Positions 19,850 to 28,860 of a stretch of 64,000 nt of DNA are shown one piece after another; position 1 is the first letter of the stretch, and every line of letters starts with the position of its first letter. The DNA is taken from assembly GCF_001610895.1 (NCBI RefSeq), contig NZ_CP011273.1:4836001-4900000 (forward strand), given 5' to 3'. This DNA is from Planctomyces sp. SH-PL62. Lineage in GTDB: Bacteria; Planctomycetota; Planctomycetia; Isosphaerales; Isosphaeraceae. The translations under genes and the position numbers were made by a program. A model generated the notes under the pieces. The model was not told the DNA's origin and searched no databases. It saw only the letters and a program-made list of their open reading frames with translations.

Positions 19850-20053
19850 GGTAGGATCAGTCGACTCGCCGAGGCCCCTGCGGTCGTTTCGGCGTCCAGC
19901 CAGGCCGTTCCCTGATCGGTCGACGCCCTCGTCGCAACCAACCGGCCCCTGTTCCCGCATCGCCGCAACGATCGACCCACCTCCCGCTGCGATCCTGCTC
20001 CCGGGACCAGGCCTTCGAAGCTTCCTCCGATCGGTTCTCCAGGACCAAAATCC

Positions 20054-20905
20054 ATGACGACCGCCACGCCCTCGCGGGTTTCCTGCCTGCTCGCGCTTCC
20101 TCTGGTGATCTTGGCTATGGGGCTGGGCTCGGCAAAGGGCGATTCGGTCTTCGACGTCGCCATCGACGGGAAGAGCCTGGGACAATTCGCCGTCAACGTC
20201 TATCACGGAGAAGCGACCGACACCCCCTCGGGGCTGGTTCGCGGGGCGGCCATCCAGGGCGTCTTCACCCCCGGCGGCGCACTGGGACTGCCTGCGGGAT
20301 ACGAGTATCGTTGGATTCAGACCGTCACTTCCACGGACCCAGCCTATCAGGTCTCCGATTCCTGGCAGAAGCCGGATGTCACCTACATCGATCGAACGCG
20401 GCTCGCCGACGGTAAGACGGTCGGGGACGGATCGCCTTTCTACGTCAACCGTTACGACCCGATCTCGGGGACTCTCCCGTTCCAGGACAATCCTGCGCGA
20501 CTCGTGGAGTCGTTCAGCGGGGTCTGGAATTTGACCCTCGTGGCCGTGGAGGGGCCTTCCAACCCTCTCGCCCCGTTCGATACGGCCAATTCGAGCGACG
20601 ACCGGGATATCTTCGCGATCACGAGTTTCGTCTGGGGATTCTCCTACAATCTCGGGGCGACCGCCGTCACGCTCAGGGATCTGGCTCAGCAAGCCGTCGA
20701 TCTGGACGCGCTGAGTGAAGCCTTCGCTCGCGACGTCGCCTTCGGCGACGCCTCGACCTTCTCGCCGAGCGCCTGGACGCTCCGTCAGGGTTTCCCGACG
20801 ACCGTGGTGCCGGAACCCTCCTCGCTCACGCTGCTTCTCTTCCCTCCGCTCCTCTACCTCGCGGCCATCCCTCGGGGCCGACGACGCTCCCGCAGCGGGG
20901 CCTGA
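20054..20905 (+). CDS. PEP-CTERM-type exported protein
   Basis: A 283-residue exported protein. The N-terminus RVSCLLALPLVILAMGLGSA then KG-DS is a signal peptide. The body (residues 30-245) is not one I recognise; it is rich in aromatic and polar residues and ends with a helical stretch before the sorting signal. The C-terminal VVPEPSSLTLLLFPPLLYLA followed by RGRRRSRSG is a PEP-CTERM signal with a short hydrophobic segment containing two prolines, less typical than in the upstream gene. It lies 282 bases after the first PEP-CTERM gene with a terminator between them, so it is expressed separately. No ribosome-binding site is strong at ATG 20054. Confidence 0.75.
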   Translation: MTTATPSRVSCLLALPLVILAMGLGSAKGDSVFDVAIDGKSLGQFAVNVYHGEATDTPSGLVRGAAIQGVFTPGGALGLPAGYEYRWIQTVTSTDPAYQVSDSWQKPDVTYIDRTRLADGKTVGDGSPFYVNRYDPISGTLPFQDNPARLVESFSGVWNLTLVAVEGPSNPLAPFDTANSSDDRDIFAITSFVWGFSYNLGATAVTLRDLAQQAVDLDALSEAFARDVAFGDASTFSPSAWTLRQGFPTTVVPEPSSLTLLLFPPLLYLAAIPRGRRRSRSGA

Positions 20906-21085
20906 TCACGCTCGCGGAGCCGCAAGGTCTGTGTGGGCGAACGAAATCGCGAGAATCTCCCCCAGGCGGCCTCTCCTCTGGCCGCCGAGGACAGGCCCGA
21001 GTACCCTGGCGGCTCTGATCGTCGACCGGCCGGGGTTTGGATTCCCGCGAGCCGAATCCGTCGTTCGCCCCTGGGAGCGCGCACC

Positions 21086-22267
21086 ATGTTCGACCTGCCT
21101 GCGATTCAGAAGCGACTTCAGGATTTCGGGGCGGATGGATGGTTGCTCTATGATTTCCGGGGGAACAATCTCCCCGCGAGACGCATCCTGGACCTGGAGT
21201 CCGTCCCTCCCGGTTCGAGGCGATTCTTCTACTTCATTCCGGCGTCCGGCGAGCCACGGAAACTGGTCCACGCGATCGAGAGCAAGGCCCTCGATCACTT
21301 GCCGGGCGAGAAGATCATCTACCGCTCGTGGAATGGTCTCGAGGAGGGTCTGCGGAACCTTCTCAGCGCCGGTCGTCGCGTGGCGATGGAATATGCTCCG
21401 GAAATTTCCAACCCTTATGTATCCAAGGTGGACGGCGGAACGCTGGAATACGTGCGCAAGTTGGGCGTCGAGGTCGCGTCGTCCGGGGATCTGATCCAGG
21501 TTTTCGAAGCCGTTTGGGACGACGATCAGTGGCGGATGCACCTGGAGGCCGAGAAAGTCACGACGGCCGCCTTCGACCTGGCCTGGCGATTGATCGCCGA
21601 CCGCACGCGAGGCGGGGGCGAGGTCCGCGAGACGGAGGTGCAAGCCGCCATCCTCGACCACTTCGAGCGGCAAGGGCTGACGACTTACAGCCCCCCGAAC
21701 GTCTCCGTGGGAACCCACAGCGGCGATCCCCATTACGAGCCGTCCGCCGGCGGAGACGCGGCGATCCGGTCGGGGGATTTCGTCCTCATCGACCTCTGGG
21801 GCAAGCTCAAGAAGCCGCGTTCCGTCTACAGCGATCTGACCCGCGTGGGGTACGTCGGGCCGTCCGTCCCCTCCAGGTATGAGGAAGTCTTCAAGATCGT
21901 GGCTGCCTCGAGGGACGCCGCGATCGACCGGGTCCGCGAGGCGTTCCAATCCGGCCGACCGCTCCACGGCTTCGAGGTCGACGACGCCGCGCGCGACGTG
22001 ATCCGGCGGGCCGGATACGAGGAGCGGTTCATCCACCGCACCGGGCACAACATCGGCCAGGAGGTGCACGGCAACGGTGCCAACATGGACAACCTGGAGA
22101 CCCACGACGAGCGACTGGTCCTCCCTCGGACCTGCTTCTCCATCGAACCCGGCGTCTACTTCGAGGAGTTCGGGATTCGGAGCGAAGTCAACGTGTTCAT
22201 CGACGCCGAGAACGCCGTCCATGTCACCGGAGGGTTGCAGCGGGCGGTCGTCCCCGTCCTCGCCTGA
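21086..22267 (+). CDS. M24 family metallopeptidase (Xaa-Pro aminopeptidase-like)
   Basis: A 393-residue cytoplasmic peptidase. The first 150 residues form a creatinase N-like domain (FDLPAIQKRLQDFGADGWLL). The catalytic pita-bread domain follows, with metal ligands in FVLIDLWGKLKKPRSVYSDLTR (aspartates), HRTGHNIGQEVHG (histidine), CFSIEPGVYFEEFG (glutamate) and RSEVNVFI (last glutamate). The first aspartate motif reads LIDLWG rather than the usual LIDxGA, as in a proline-dipeptidase subgroup. It likely cleaves Xaa-Pro bonds or a related amide; a non-peptidase role is possible. The ATG at 21086 has GGGAG upstream, and the preceding frame upstream shows no domain. Confidence 0.83.
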   Translation: MFDLPAIQKRLQDFGADGWLLYDFRGNNLPARRILDLESVPPGSRRFFYFIPASGEPRKLVHAIESKALDHLPGEKIIYRSWNGLEEGLRNLLSAGRRVAMEYAPEISNPYVSKVDGGTLEYVRKLGVEVASSGDLIQVFEAVWDDDQWRMHLEAEKVTTAAFDLAWRLIADRTRGGGEVRETEVQAAILDHFERQGLTTYSPPNVSVGTHSGDPHYEPSAGGDAAIRSGDFVLIDLWGKLKKPRSVYSDLTRVGYVGPSVPSRYEEVFKIVAASRDAAIDRVREAFQSGRPLHGFEVDDAARDVIRRAGYEERFIHRTGHNIGQEVHGNGANMDNLETHDERLVLPRTCFSIEPGVYFEEFGIRSEVNVFIDAENAVHVTGGLQRAVVPVLA

Positions 22268-22360
22268 TTCGAGCCCGACCACGACCGAGCCTTCCCACCC
22301 AAGACCGCCTCAAGACCACCGAACCGAGATCCCCGCTCGTCCTCCGGATCGTGGCCGCGG

Positions 22361-22390
22361 TTGCCGCGCCAGCCTCGGGCCGACTATACT
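22361..22390 (+). promoter_or_regulatory. Candidate promoter of the kinase-CheR-CheB operon
   Basis: TTGCCG at 22361-22366 and TATACT at 22385-22390 are spaced by 18 bases. The predicted start lies about 65 bases before the GTG of the first kinase. It is the only good match in the gap and no other promoter-length gap occurs in the operon. Confidence 0.5.
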
Positions 22391-22462
22391 CCTCGATCCA
22401 AGCCCGGCGAGAACAGGTCCGCACGAGGGAGGAATCTCCTCGGCCATGGTACGGAGTTGAGC

Positions 22463-25400
22463 GTGGGTATCGAGGAGAGAAGCTCGGGGGATGAGGGCGA
22501 GATCCCCGGTTCGGCTGCAAGACCCGGCGAGAGTCCGAAGCACGTGATCCGGCTCGACCCGGACGACTCGCCCTGGCTGTACGCGGCCATCGTCCTGGCG
22601 ATGACGATCATCTTCCTGCTGGACCTGGCGTCACCGTTGGGCGTGTCGGTTTGGGTCCTTTATCTCGTCCCCGTGGCGTTCACGCTCTGGGTCTGGCGTC
22701 CTTCGGTCCCCGTCATCGCGGCCGCGGTCGCGACGCTGCTGATGATCATCGCCTACTTCGCGTCCGACCTGGGGGTCGTCTCCCGCGACGTGGTTCGGAT
22801 CAACCGCAGCTTCGGGGTCGTCACGCTATGGATCAAGGCCGTCGTCGGCTACCATTTCATCCGCAACAAGCGGCGGGTGAGGCATCACGACTGGCTCCAG
22901 GTCGGCCAGACCCGGCTCAGCGTGGCGATGCGAGGGGATCAACGGATCGAGCAGCTCGGCGAGAGCCTGCTTCGATTCCTCGCGGAGTATCTCGACGCCC
23001 AGGCCGGGGTCGCCTATACCGGCGAAGGGGCTGACTTCCATCGCCTCGCGACCTATGGCGTCTCCGCGGAAGGGGGTTCGCCCGCGACATTCAAGTGGGG
23101 GGACGGCTTGCTCGGCCAGGCGGTCAAGGATCGCCGGACGTTCCTGATCGAGGACGTGCCCGACGGGTACATCACGGTCGGCTCGGGGTTGGGACGCGGC
23201 ACGCCGCGGGGCCTGGTCATCACTCCCACCTCCGCGGACGGCGTGGTGAACGGCGTGATCGAGCTTGGCTTCTTCCGACCGATCGACGCCTCGGCGTCCG
23301 AGTTCCTGGACCGGGTGTCGGAGTCCGTGGGCGTCGCCATCCGCTCGGCCCGCTATCGCGCGCATCTCCAGAACCTGCTGGAAGAGACCCAGCGGCAGTC
23401 CGAAGAGCTTCAAGCCCAGGGCGAGGAACTCCGGGTCTCCAACGAAGAGCTCGAGGAACAGAGCCGTTCGCTCAAGGAGTCTCAGGCCCGCCTTGAATTG
23501 CAGCAGACGGAGCTGGAACAGACCAACACCCAGCTCGAGGAGCAGACCCAGCTCCTCGAAGGCCAGCGAAACGACCTCTCCCGGACCCAGGCCGACCTCC
23601 GGCTCCGCGCCCGCGAGCTGGAGCAGGCCAGCCGGTACAAGTCGGATTTCCTGGCGAACATGTCGCACGAGCTGCGCACGCCGCTGAACTCGTCGCTCAT
23701 CCTCTCCAAGCTCCTCGCCGACAATCTCCAGGGAAACCTGACCGACGAGCAGATCAAATACGCCCAGACGATCCAGTCGGCCGGCAACGATCTCCTGAAG
23801 CTGATCAACGACATCCTCGACCTGTCCAAGATCGAGGCGGGCCGGATGGACGTCCAGGCGGAGAGGATGCCGATCGCCGAGATGGTCCAGGGCCTCGCCC
23901 GCACGTTCGAGCCCATCGCGGCCCAGCGGGGCCTGCGGTTTTCGACCCGGATCGCCGACGGCTGCCCCGCCGCGATCGAGACGGATCGCCAGCGCCTCGA
24001 ACAGGTGTTGAAGAACTTGTTGGCGAATGCGATGAAGTTCACCGAGCGCGGCGAGGTGACGCTCGGGGTCTCCCCCGCCGCCGACGGCCGCGTGGAATTC
24101 TCAGTCGTCGATACGGGGATCGGCATCTCTCCCGCCCAGCAAGAGGTGATCTTCGAGGCGTTCCGCCAGGCGGACGGGACCACCAACCGGAAATACGGCG
24201 GGACCGGGCTGGGGCTCTCTATCTCGCGAGAACTGGTGAGGCTGCTCGCGGGCGAACTCGGGCTGGCAAGCGAGCCGGGCCGGGGGAGCACGTTCACGGT
24301 CAGCCTACCCGCGGCCTACGACGCCGGGATGGTCGCCTCCCGGCCCGCCCCAGGTCCGTCGCCCGTCGCCCACCGGGCTTTCGCCGACTCCGCAACCGAC
24401 TCGCGATCGAACTGGGATTCCCTCCCCCGGAGGTTCCTGGACGACTCGACGCCGGGCTCCGCCCCCCCCCCCCGCCCCCGGAGAATCGACGACGATCGGG
24501 AGCGGCTCACGGGGAACGCCCGCGTCATCCTCGTGGTCGAGGACGACGAGCCGTTCGCGCGAATCCTGGCGGACCTCGCGCACGAGCTGAAATTCCAGTG
24601 CCTGATCGCGACCACGGCGGAGGAGGCGCTTGCGGTAGCCGTGCAGTACGTGCCGAGCGCCGTGGTGCTCGACGTCGGACTTCCCGACCAGTCGGGCCTC
24701 TCGGTCCTGGACCGGCTCAAGCACGACGCCCGGACCCGGCACATCCCCGTCCACGTCGTCTCGGCGGGAGACTACGCCCAGACGGCGCTCGCGCTGGGCG
24801 CGGTCGGCTACATGTTCAAGCCGGTGAAGCGAGATGAGTTGGCCCACGCCCTCGGCCAGCTCGAGACGCGGCTCTCCCGCCGACTCCGACGGGTCTTGCT
24901 GGTGGAGGACGATCCGGTCCAGCTCGACAGCCTGCGTCGGCTCCTGAGCTCGCACGACGTGGAGACCGTGGGCGCGATGTCGGCCGCCGCATGCCTGGAG
25001 CAGCTCCGGTCGGAGACCTTCGACTGCATGGTGCTCGACCTCTCGCTGCCGGACGCCTCCGGCTTCTCGCTCCTGGAGACCCTGAGCCGGGAGGACGCCT
25101 ACTCCTTCCCGCCGGCCATCGTCTACACCGGCCGAGACCTCTCCTCCGAGGAGGAGCAGAAGCTCCGCCGCTACTCGAAGTCGATCATCATCAAGGGGGC
25201 GAAGTCCCCCGAACGGCTCCTGGACGAGGTCACGCTGTTCCTGCACCAGGTGGTCTCGGAGCTGCCGCCGGAGCATCAGCGGATGCTCGAGAAGGCGCGC
25301 AGCCGCGACGCCGCCCTGGAAGACCGCCGGATCCTGATCGTCGAGGACGACGTCCGCAACGTCTTCGCCCTGACGAGCGTCCTGGAACCCCGGGGGGCGA

Positions 25401-25705
25401 TCGTGCAGATCGCGAGGAACGGCCTCGAGGCGATCGAGGCGATGGAGAACTCGCTGGGGGCGGCCGGCGACCGGATCGACCTGGTCTTGATGGACGTCAT
25501 GATGCCCGAGATGGACGGCCTGACCGCCGTCGCCGAGCTTCGCAAGCGCCCGGAGTGGCGGAAGCTGCCGATCATCATGCTGACCGCGAAGGCGATGAAG
25601 GACGATCAGGAGCAATGCCTGGCCGCCGGCGCGAACGACTACGTCGCGAAGCCCCTGGACGTCGAGAAGCTCCTCTCGCTCGTCCGCGTGTGGATGCCCC
25701 GCTGA
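22463..25705 (+). CDS. Membrane hybrid histidine kinase: TM-GAF-coiled coil-HisKA-HATPase-REC x3
   Basis: A 1080-residue hybrid kinase. Residues 37-134 hold four to five hydrophobic segments (a MASE-like membrane sensor). A GAF domain follows at about 165-293, then a Glu/Gln-rich coiled coil (about 302-392). HisKA has the phospho-acceptor His 402 in MSHELRTPLNSS; HATPase has the N box NLLANAMKF, G1 DTGIGIS and G2 GGTGLGLSIS. After a proline-rich linker come three receiver domains with Asp 737, 859 and 1011 in DVGLPD, DLSLPD and DVMMPEMDG. The second has the weakest fit, ending at ...SIIIKGAKS. GTG 22463 has GGAG at six bases. It heads an operon with cheR, cheB and a second hybrid kinase. Confidence 0.9.
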   Translation: MGIEERSSGDEGEIPGSAARPGESPKHVIRLDPDDSPWLYAAIVLAMTIIFLLDLASPLGVSVWVLYLVPVAFTLWVWRPSVPVIAAAVATLLMIIAYFASDLGVVSRDVVRINRSFGVVTLWIKAVVGYHFIRNKRRVRHHDWLQVGQTRLSVAMRGDQRIEQLGESLLRFLAEYLDAQAGVAYTGEGADFHRLATYGVSAEGGSPATFKWGDGLLGQAVKDRRTFLIEDVPDGYITVGSGLGRGTPRGLVITPTSADGVVNGVIELGFFRPIDASASEFLDRVSESVGVAIRSARYRAHLQNLLEETQRQSEELQAQGEELRVSNEELEEQSRSLKESQARLELQQTELEQTNTQLEEQTQLLEGQRNDLSRTQADLRLRARELEQASRYKSDFLANMSHELRTPLNSSLILSKLLADNLQGNLTDEQIKYAQTIQSAGNDLLKLINDILDLSKIEAGRMDVQAERMPIAEMVQGLARTFEPIAAQRGLRFSTRIADGCPAAIETDRQRLEQVLKNLLANAMKFTERGEVTLGVSPAADGRVEFSVVDTGIGISPAQQEVIFEAFRQADGTTNRKYGGTGLGLSISRELVRLLAGELGLASEPGRGSTFTVSLPAAYDAGMVASRPAPGPSPVAHRAFADSATDSRSNWDSLPRRFLDDSTPGSAPPPRPRRIDDDRERLTGNARVILVVEDDEPFARILADLAHELKFQCLIATTAEEALAVAVQYVPSAVVLDVGLPDQSGLSVLDRLKHDARTRHIPVHVVSAGDYAQTALALGAVGYMFKPVKRDELAHALGQLETRLSRRLRRVLLVEDDPVQLDSLRRLLSSHDVETVGAMSAAACLEQLRSETFDCMVLDLSLPDASGFSLLETLSREDAYSFPPAIVYTGRDLSSEEEQKLRRYSKSIIIKGAKSPERLLDEVTLFLHQVVSELPPEHQRMLEKARSRDAALEDRRILIVEDDVRNVFALTSVLEPRGAIVQIARNGLEAIEAMENSLGAAGDRIDLVLMDVMMPEMDGLTAVAELRKRPEWRKLPIIMLTAKAMKDDQEQCLAAGANDYVAKPLDVEKLLSLVRVWMPR

Positions 25706-25723
25706 CCAGGAGACCGGACGACC

Positions 25724-26551
25724 ATGCAGGACTCCAGCGAGGACATCGAGTTCCGCCTCCTCCTGGAGGCCGTGCTCCGGAGGTATCACTACGACTTCCG
25801 GGGCTACTCCCCCGCGTCCCTCAAGCGTCGGCTCCGGCAGGCCCGCGAGCGGTTCGGCTGCCGAAGCTTCTCCCAGCTCCAGGATCGGGTGCTGCACGAG
25901 CCCGCCGTCCTGCCCGAACTGCTCTCCTACCTCACCGTCCAGGTCAGCGAGCTCTTCCGCGACCCGGACTACTTCCGCGCGATTCGCGAGCACGTCGTCC
26001 CGTACCTGAAGACGTACCCGTCGCTGCGGGTCTGGGTCGCCGGCTGCAGCTCCGGGGAGGAGGTCTACTCCCTGGCCATCCTGTTCCGGGAGGAAGGGCT
26101 GGAGGAACGCACGCTCATCTACGGCACCGACATCAACCCCGAGGCGCTCCGGCGGGCCGAGTCCGGGGTCTACGAACTCGAACGGATCCCCCTGTTCACC
26201 GAGAACCACCGCCGGTCGGGGGGCAAGTCGTCGCTCTCCGACTACTACACCGCGGCCTACGGCGGGGCGGTCTTCGACAAGAGCCTCCGACGTCGCGTGG
26301 TCTTCTCGGACCACAGCCTGGCGGCCGACCAGGTGTTCGCCGAGGTCCACTTCGTCTCCTGCCGCAACGTCCTGATCTATTTCGACCGCGAACTGCAAGA
26401 CCGGGCGATCGGGCTGTTCAAGGACTCGCTCCCCCGGAAGGGCTTTCTGGGCCTCGGCTCCAAGGAGAGCCTGCACTTCTCGAGTCACGCCGAGGCCTTC
26501 ACCGACTTCATCCGAGGCGAGCGGATCTATCAGAAGCGAGGCGAGCCATGA
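25724..26551 (+). CDS. cheR: CheR-type protein-glutamate methyltransferase
   Basis: A 275-residue SAM-dependent methyltransferase of the chemoreceptor-methylating family. The helical N-terminal domain (residues 8-75) is followed by SELFRDPDYFRAIREHVVP, the SAM motif VWVAGCSSGEEVYSLAI, the acidic motif YGTDINPEAL and the NVLIYF motif (SCRNVLIYFDRELQ). It lacks the TNxTxFFRE form of classical CheR; here it reads TVQVSELFRD, typical of a subgroup found beside hybrid kinases. There is no beta-subdomain pentapeptide-binding extension that I can identify. It starts 18 bases after the kinase and its stop overlaps the CheB start by ATGA, so it is co-translated. No chemoreceptor is encoded nearby; the substrate is unknown. 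Confidence 0.9.
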   Translation: MQDSSEDIEFRLLLEAVLRRYHYDFRGYSPASLKRRLRQARERFGCRSFSQLQDRVLHEPAVLPELLSYLTVQVSELFRDPDYFRAIREHVVPYLKTYPSLRVWVAGCSSGEEVYSLAILFREEGLEERTLIYGTDINPEALRRAESGVYELERIPLFTENHRRSGGKSSLSDYYTAAYGGAVFDKSLRRRVVFSDHSLAADQVFAEVHFVSCRNVLIYFDRELQDRAIGLFKDSLPRKGFLGLGSKESLHFSSHAEAFTDFIRGERIYQKRGEP

Positions 26552-27126
26552 GCAACCCCCGGGCCGAGGCCGTGGCCGTGGGGACGTCGGCCGGGGCGCT
26601 CGAGGCGCTCTCCGTCATCCTCCCGGCCCTGCCCGAGAATTATCCCTTGCCGGTCCTGGTGGTGGTCCACCTTCCGCCGGACCGCGAAAGCCTGATGCTC
26701 GACCTCCTCCGGCGACGGTGCCGGATCGCCGTGAAGGAGGCCGAGGACAAGGAACCGATCACCGGCGGGACCGTCTACCTCGCCCCGCCGGACTATCACC
26801 TGCTCGTCGAGACCGATCGCAGGCTCTCGCTCTCCAGCGAGGAGCCCGTCCGATATTCCCGGCCCTCCATCGACGTCCTGTTCGAGACCGCGGCCGAGGC
26901 CTACGGCCCCGGCCTCGTCGGCGTCGTCCTCACCGGCGCGAACGGCGACGGCTCACGAGGGTTGCGGGCGATTTGCGAGGCCGGCGGCCGCGCCCTGGTC
27001 CAGGAACCCGGACTGGCCCTGGCGTCGGCCATGCCCCAGGCCGCCCTGGACGCCTGCCCCGAAGCCCGGCGACTGAGCTTGGAGGCGATCGCCGAGCGAC
27101 TTCTTGGTATCGTGGACCCGACATGA
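26548..27126 (+). CDS. cheB: CheB-type methylesterase domain protein
   Basis: A 192-residue protein consisting only of the CheB catalytic domain; the N-terminal receiver domain of classical CheB is absent. The triad is visible: Ser 14 in VGTSAGALEA, His 41 in VVVHLPPD and Asp 134 in VVLTGANGDGSRG. Residue LAPPDYHLLV and YSRPSIDVLF match the conserved core. It should hydrolyse glutamyl methyl esters or deamidate glutamine on the target of the adjacent CheR. Without its own receiver it would have to be controlled by a partner, for example the receiver-bearing kinases next to it. It overlaps the gene before and the gene after by ATGA each. Confidence 0.9.
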   Translation: MSNPRAEAVAVGTSAGALEALSVILPALPENYPLPVLVVVHLPPDRESLMLDLLRRRCRIAVKEAEDKEPITGGTVYLAPPDYHLLVETDRRLSLSSEEPVRYSRPSIDVLFETAAEAYGPGLVGVVLTGANGDGSRGLRAICEAGGRALVQEPGLALASAMPQAALDACPEARRLSLEAIAERLLGIVDPT

Positions 27127-28829
27127 CCGATCACACTCCGAACGTCCCCGTCTACTTCCTGCTCGTCGACGACCTGGAGGAGAACCTCGTCGCCCTGGAG
27201 GCGCTGCTGCGCCACGAGGGCGTGACGCTGCTGAAGGCCAGGTCCGGGCCCGAGGCGCTCGAGCTGCTCCTGAAGCACGAGGTCGCGCTGGCGCTCGTCG
27301 ACGTCCAGATGCCGGGCATGGACGGCTTCGAACTGGCCGAGCTGATGCGCGGCGCCGAGCGCACCCGCCGCGTCCCGATCATCTTCCTCACCGCCGGCAG
27401 CGCCGACCAGCGGCGGCGGTTCCGGGGCTACGAGACCGGGGCCGTCGACTTCCTCGGCAAGCCCCTGGAGCCCGACGTCCTGCGGAGCAAGGTGGAGGTC
27501 TTCTTCCAACTGGCCCGCCAGCGCGACGACCTCAAGGCGGCCCTCGCCGAGAACGCCAGGCTCCTGGAGGAGACCCGGCGGCACGCCGAGCGGCTCAAGG
27601 AGACCGACCGCCTGAAGGACGAGTTCCTGGCGATGCTCGCCCACGAGCTGCGAAACCCGCTCTCGGCCGTCTCCAGCGCCGTCCAGCTCTGGAAGCGGAG
27701 CGACGCGAGGAGCCACCACGACTGGGCGAAGCAGGTCATCGAGAACCAGATGAAGACGTTCTCACGCCTCATCGACGACCTGATGGACGTCTCCCGGGTC
27801 AACCACGGCAAGATCCGCGTCAAGAAGCAGGTGGTCGATCCCAGGACGATCCTCGAACAGGCCGTGACCTCGGTCACGCCGCTGGTCCGCGAACGGAAGC
27901 ACGAACTGACCGTCGACCTGGCCCACGGCGAGGCGATGGTCGACGTCGACCCGACGCGGTTGGAGCAGGTGATCGTCAACCTGCTCACCAACGCCGCCAA
28001 GTATTCCGGCGACGCCTCCAAGATCCGCCTGTCGACCCACGTCGCCGACGGCCATCTGTCGATCAGCGTGCAGGACGCCGGGGTCGGCATCGCCCCCGAT
28101 CAGCTCCCGAGGATGTTCGAGCTGTTCGCCCAGGGGGACCGCTCGATCGCCCGCTCGGAAGGGGGGCTGGGCATCGGACTGACGCTCGTGAAGTCGCTCA
28201 TCGAGCTTCACGGCGGCGAGATCCACGCGGAGAGTCCGGGCCTCGGCCACGGCAGCACCTTCACCGCGCGGCTTCCCCTCGCGGGCGGCGCCGCGAGCCT
28301 CGCCCCCGCGACCGCCCCGACGCGGGACGAGTCTTCCAAGCTCCTCGTCCAGGTCGTCGACGACAGCTCCGACGCCGCCCTCGCCATGTCCCAGCTCCTC
28401 CGGCTGAACGGTCACGAGGTGGTCGTCGCGCACGACGGCCCCTCCGCGCTCGCCCTGGCCCGCCGTCGCCGCCCCGACGTCGTGGTCCTGGACATCGGCC
28501 TGCCGGGGATGAGCGGCTACGACGTGGCGAGGCACCTCCGCGCGGAGCCCTTCGGCCGCTCGCTGCGGCTGATCGCCGTCACCGGCTACGGACAGGAATC
28601 CGACCGCGCCCTCGCGGCTGAGGCGGGCTTCGATCACCACCTGACCAAGCCGGTCGAGATCGATCAGCTCATGCGGTTGCTGAGAAACGTCCGCGCCTCG
28701 CATCGCGAGGCCGTTCCCGAGGGCGAGGTCGCGAGAGCCGCGACCAGGGAGACGCCCGAGTCCAGGGAGGGGAAGAAGCTACCCGGCCAGGATTCGAACC
28801 TGGAAAGACAGGACCAAAACCTGTTGTGA
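27123..28829 (+). CDS. Hybrid histidine kinase: REC-HisKA-HATPase-REC
   Basis: A 568-residue soluble hybrid kinase. The first receiver (residues 10-130) has Asp 60 in LVDVQMPGMDG; a short coiled coil (ARLLEETRRHAERLKETDRL) links to HisKA with His 174 in LAHELRNPLSAV; HATPase has NLLTNAAKY, DAGVGIAPDQ and GGLGIGLTLV. The second receiver has Asp 457 in VVLDIGLPGMSG and ends near residue 535. The last 33 residues carry no domain; the final 16 (LPGQDSNLERQDQNLL) are the complement of the tRNA-Gln gene on the other strand. There is no membrane or sensor domain, so input must come from phosphotransfer to the first receiver. The start overlaps the CheB stop (ATGA). Confidence 0.9.
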   Translation: MTDHTPNVPVYFLLVDDLEENLVALEALLRHEGVTLLKARSGPEALELLLKHEVALALVDVQMPGMDGFELAELMRGAERTRRVPIIFLTAGSADQRRRFRGYETGAVDFLGKPLEPDVLRSKVEVFFQLARQRDDLKAALAENARLLEETRRHAERLKETDRLKDEFLAMLAHELRNPLSAVSSAVQLWKRSDARSHHDWAKQVIENQMKTFSRLIDDLMDVSRVNHGKIRVKKQVVDPRTILEQAVTSVTPLVRERKHELTVDLAHGEAMVDVDPTRLEQVIVNLLTNAAKYSGDASKIRLSTHVADGHLSISVQDAGVGIAPDQLPRMFELFAQGDRSIARSEGGLGIGLTLVKSLIELHGGEIHAESPGLGHGSTFTARLPLAGGAASLAPATAPTRDESSKLLVQVVDDSSDAALAMSQLLRLNGHEVVVAHDGPSALALARRRRPDVVVLDIGLPGMSGYDVARHLRAEPFGRSLRLIAVTGYGQESDRALAAEAGFDHHLTKPVEIDQLMRLLRNVRASHREAVPEGEVARAATRETPESREGKKLPGQDSNLERQDQNLL

Positions 28830-28849
28830 TACCGTTTCACCACCGGGTA
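28779..28849 (-). tRNA. tRNA-Gln (TTG anticodon)
   Basis: Cloverleaf of 71 bases: acceptor TACCCGG/CCGGGTA, D arm GTGA/TCAC, anticodon stem ACAGG/CCTGT with loop TTTTGGT (anticodon TTG), T arm CCAGG-TTCGAAT-CCTGG, discriminator G. CCA is not encoded. It is antisense to the last 51 bases of the preceding kinase reading frame. Confidence 0.95.
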
Positions 28850-28860
28850 ATCGTCCTCGC

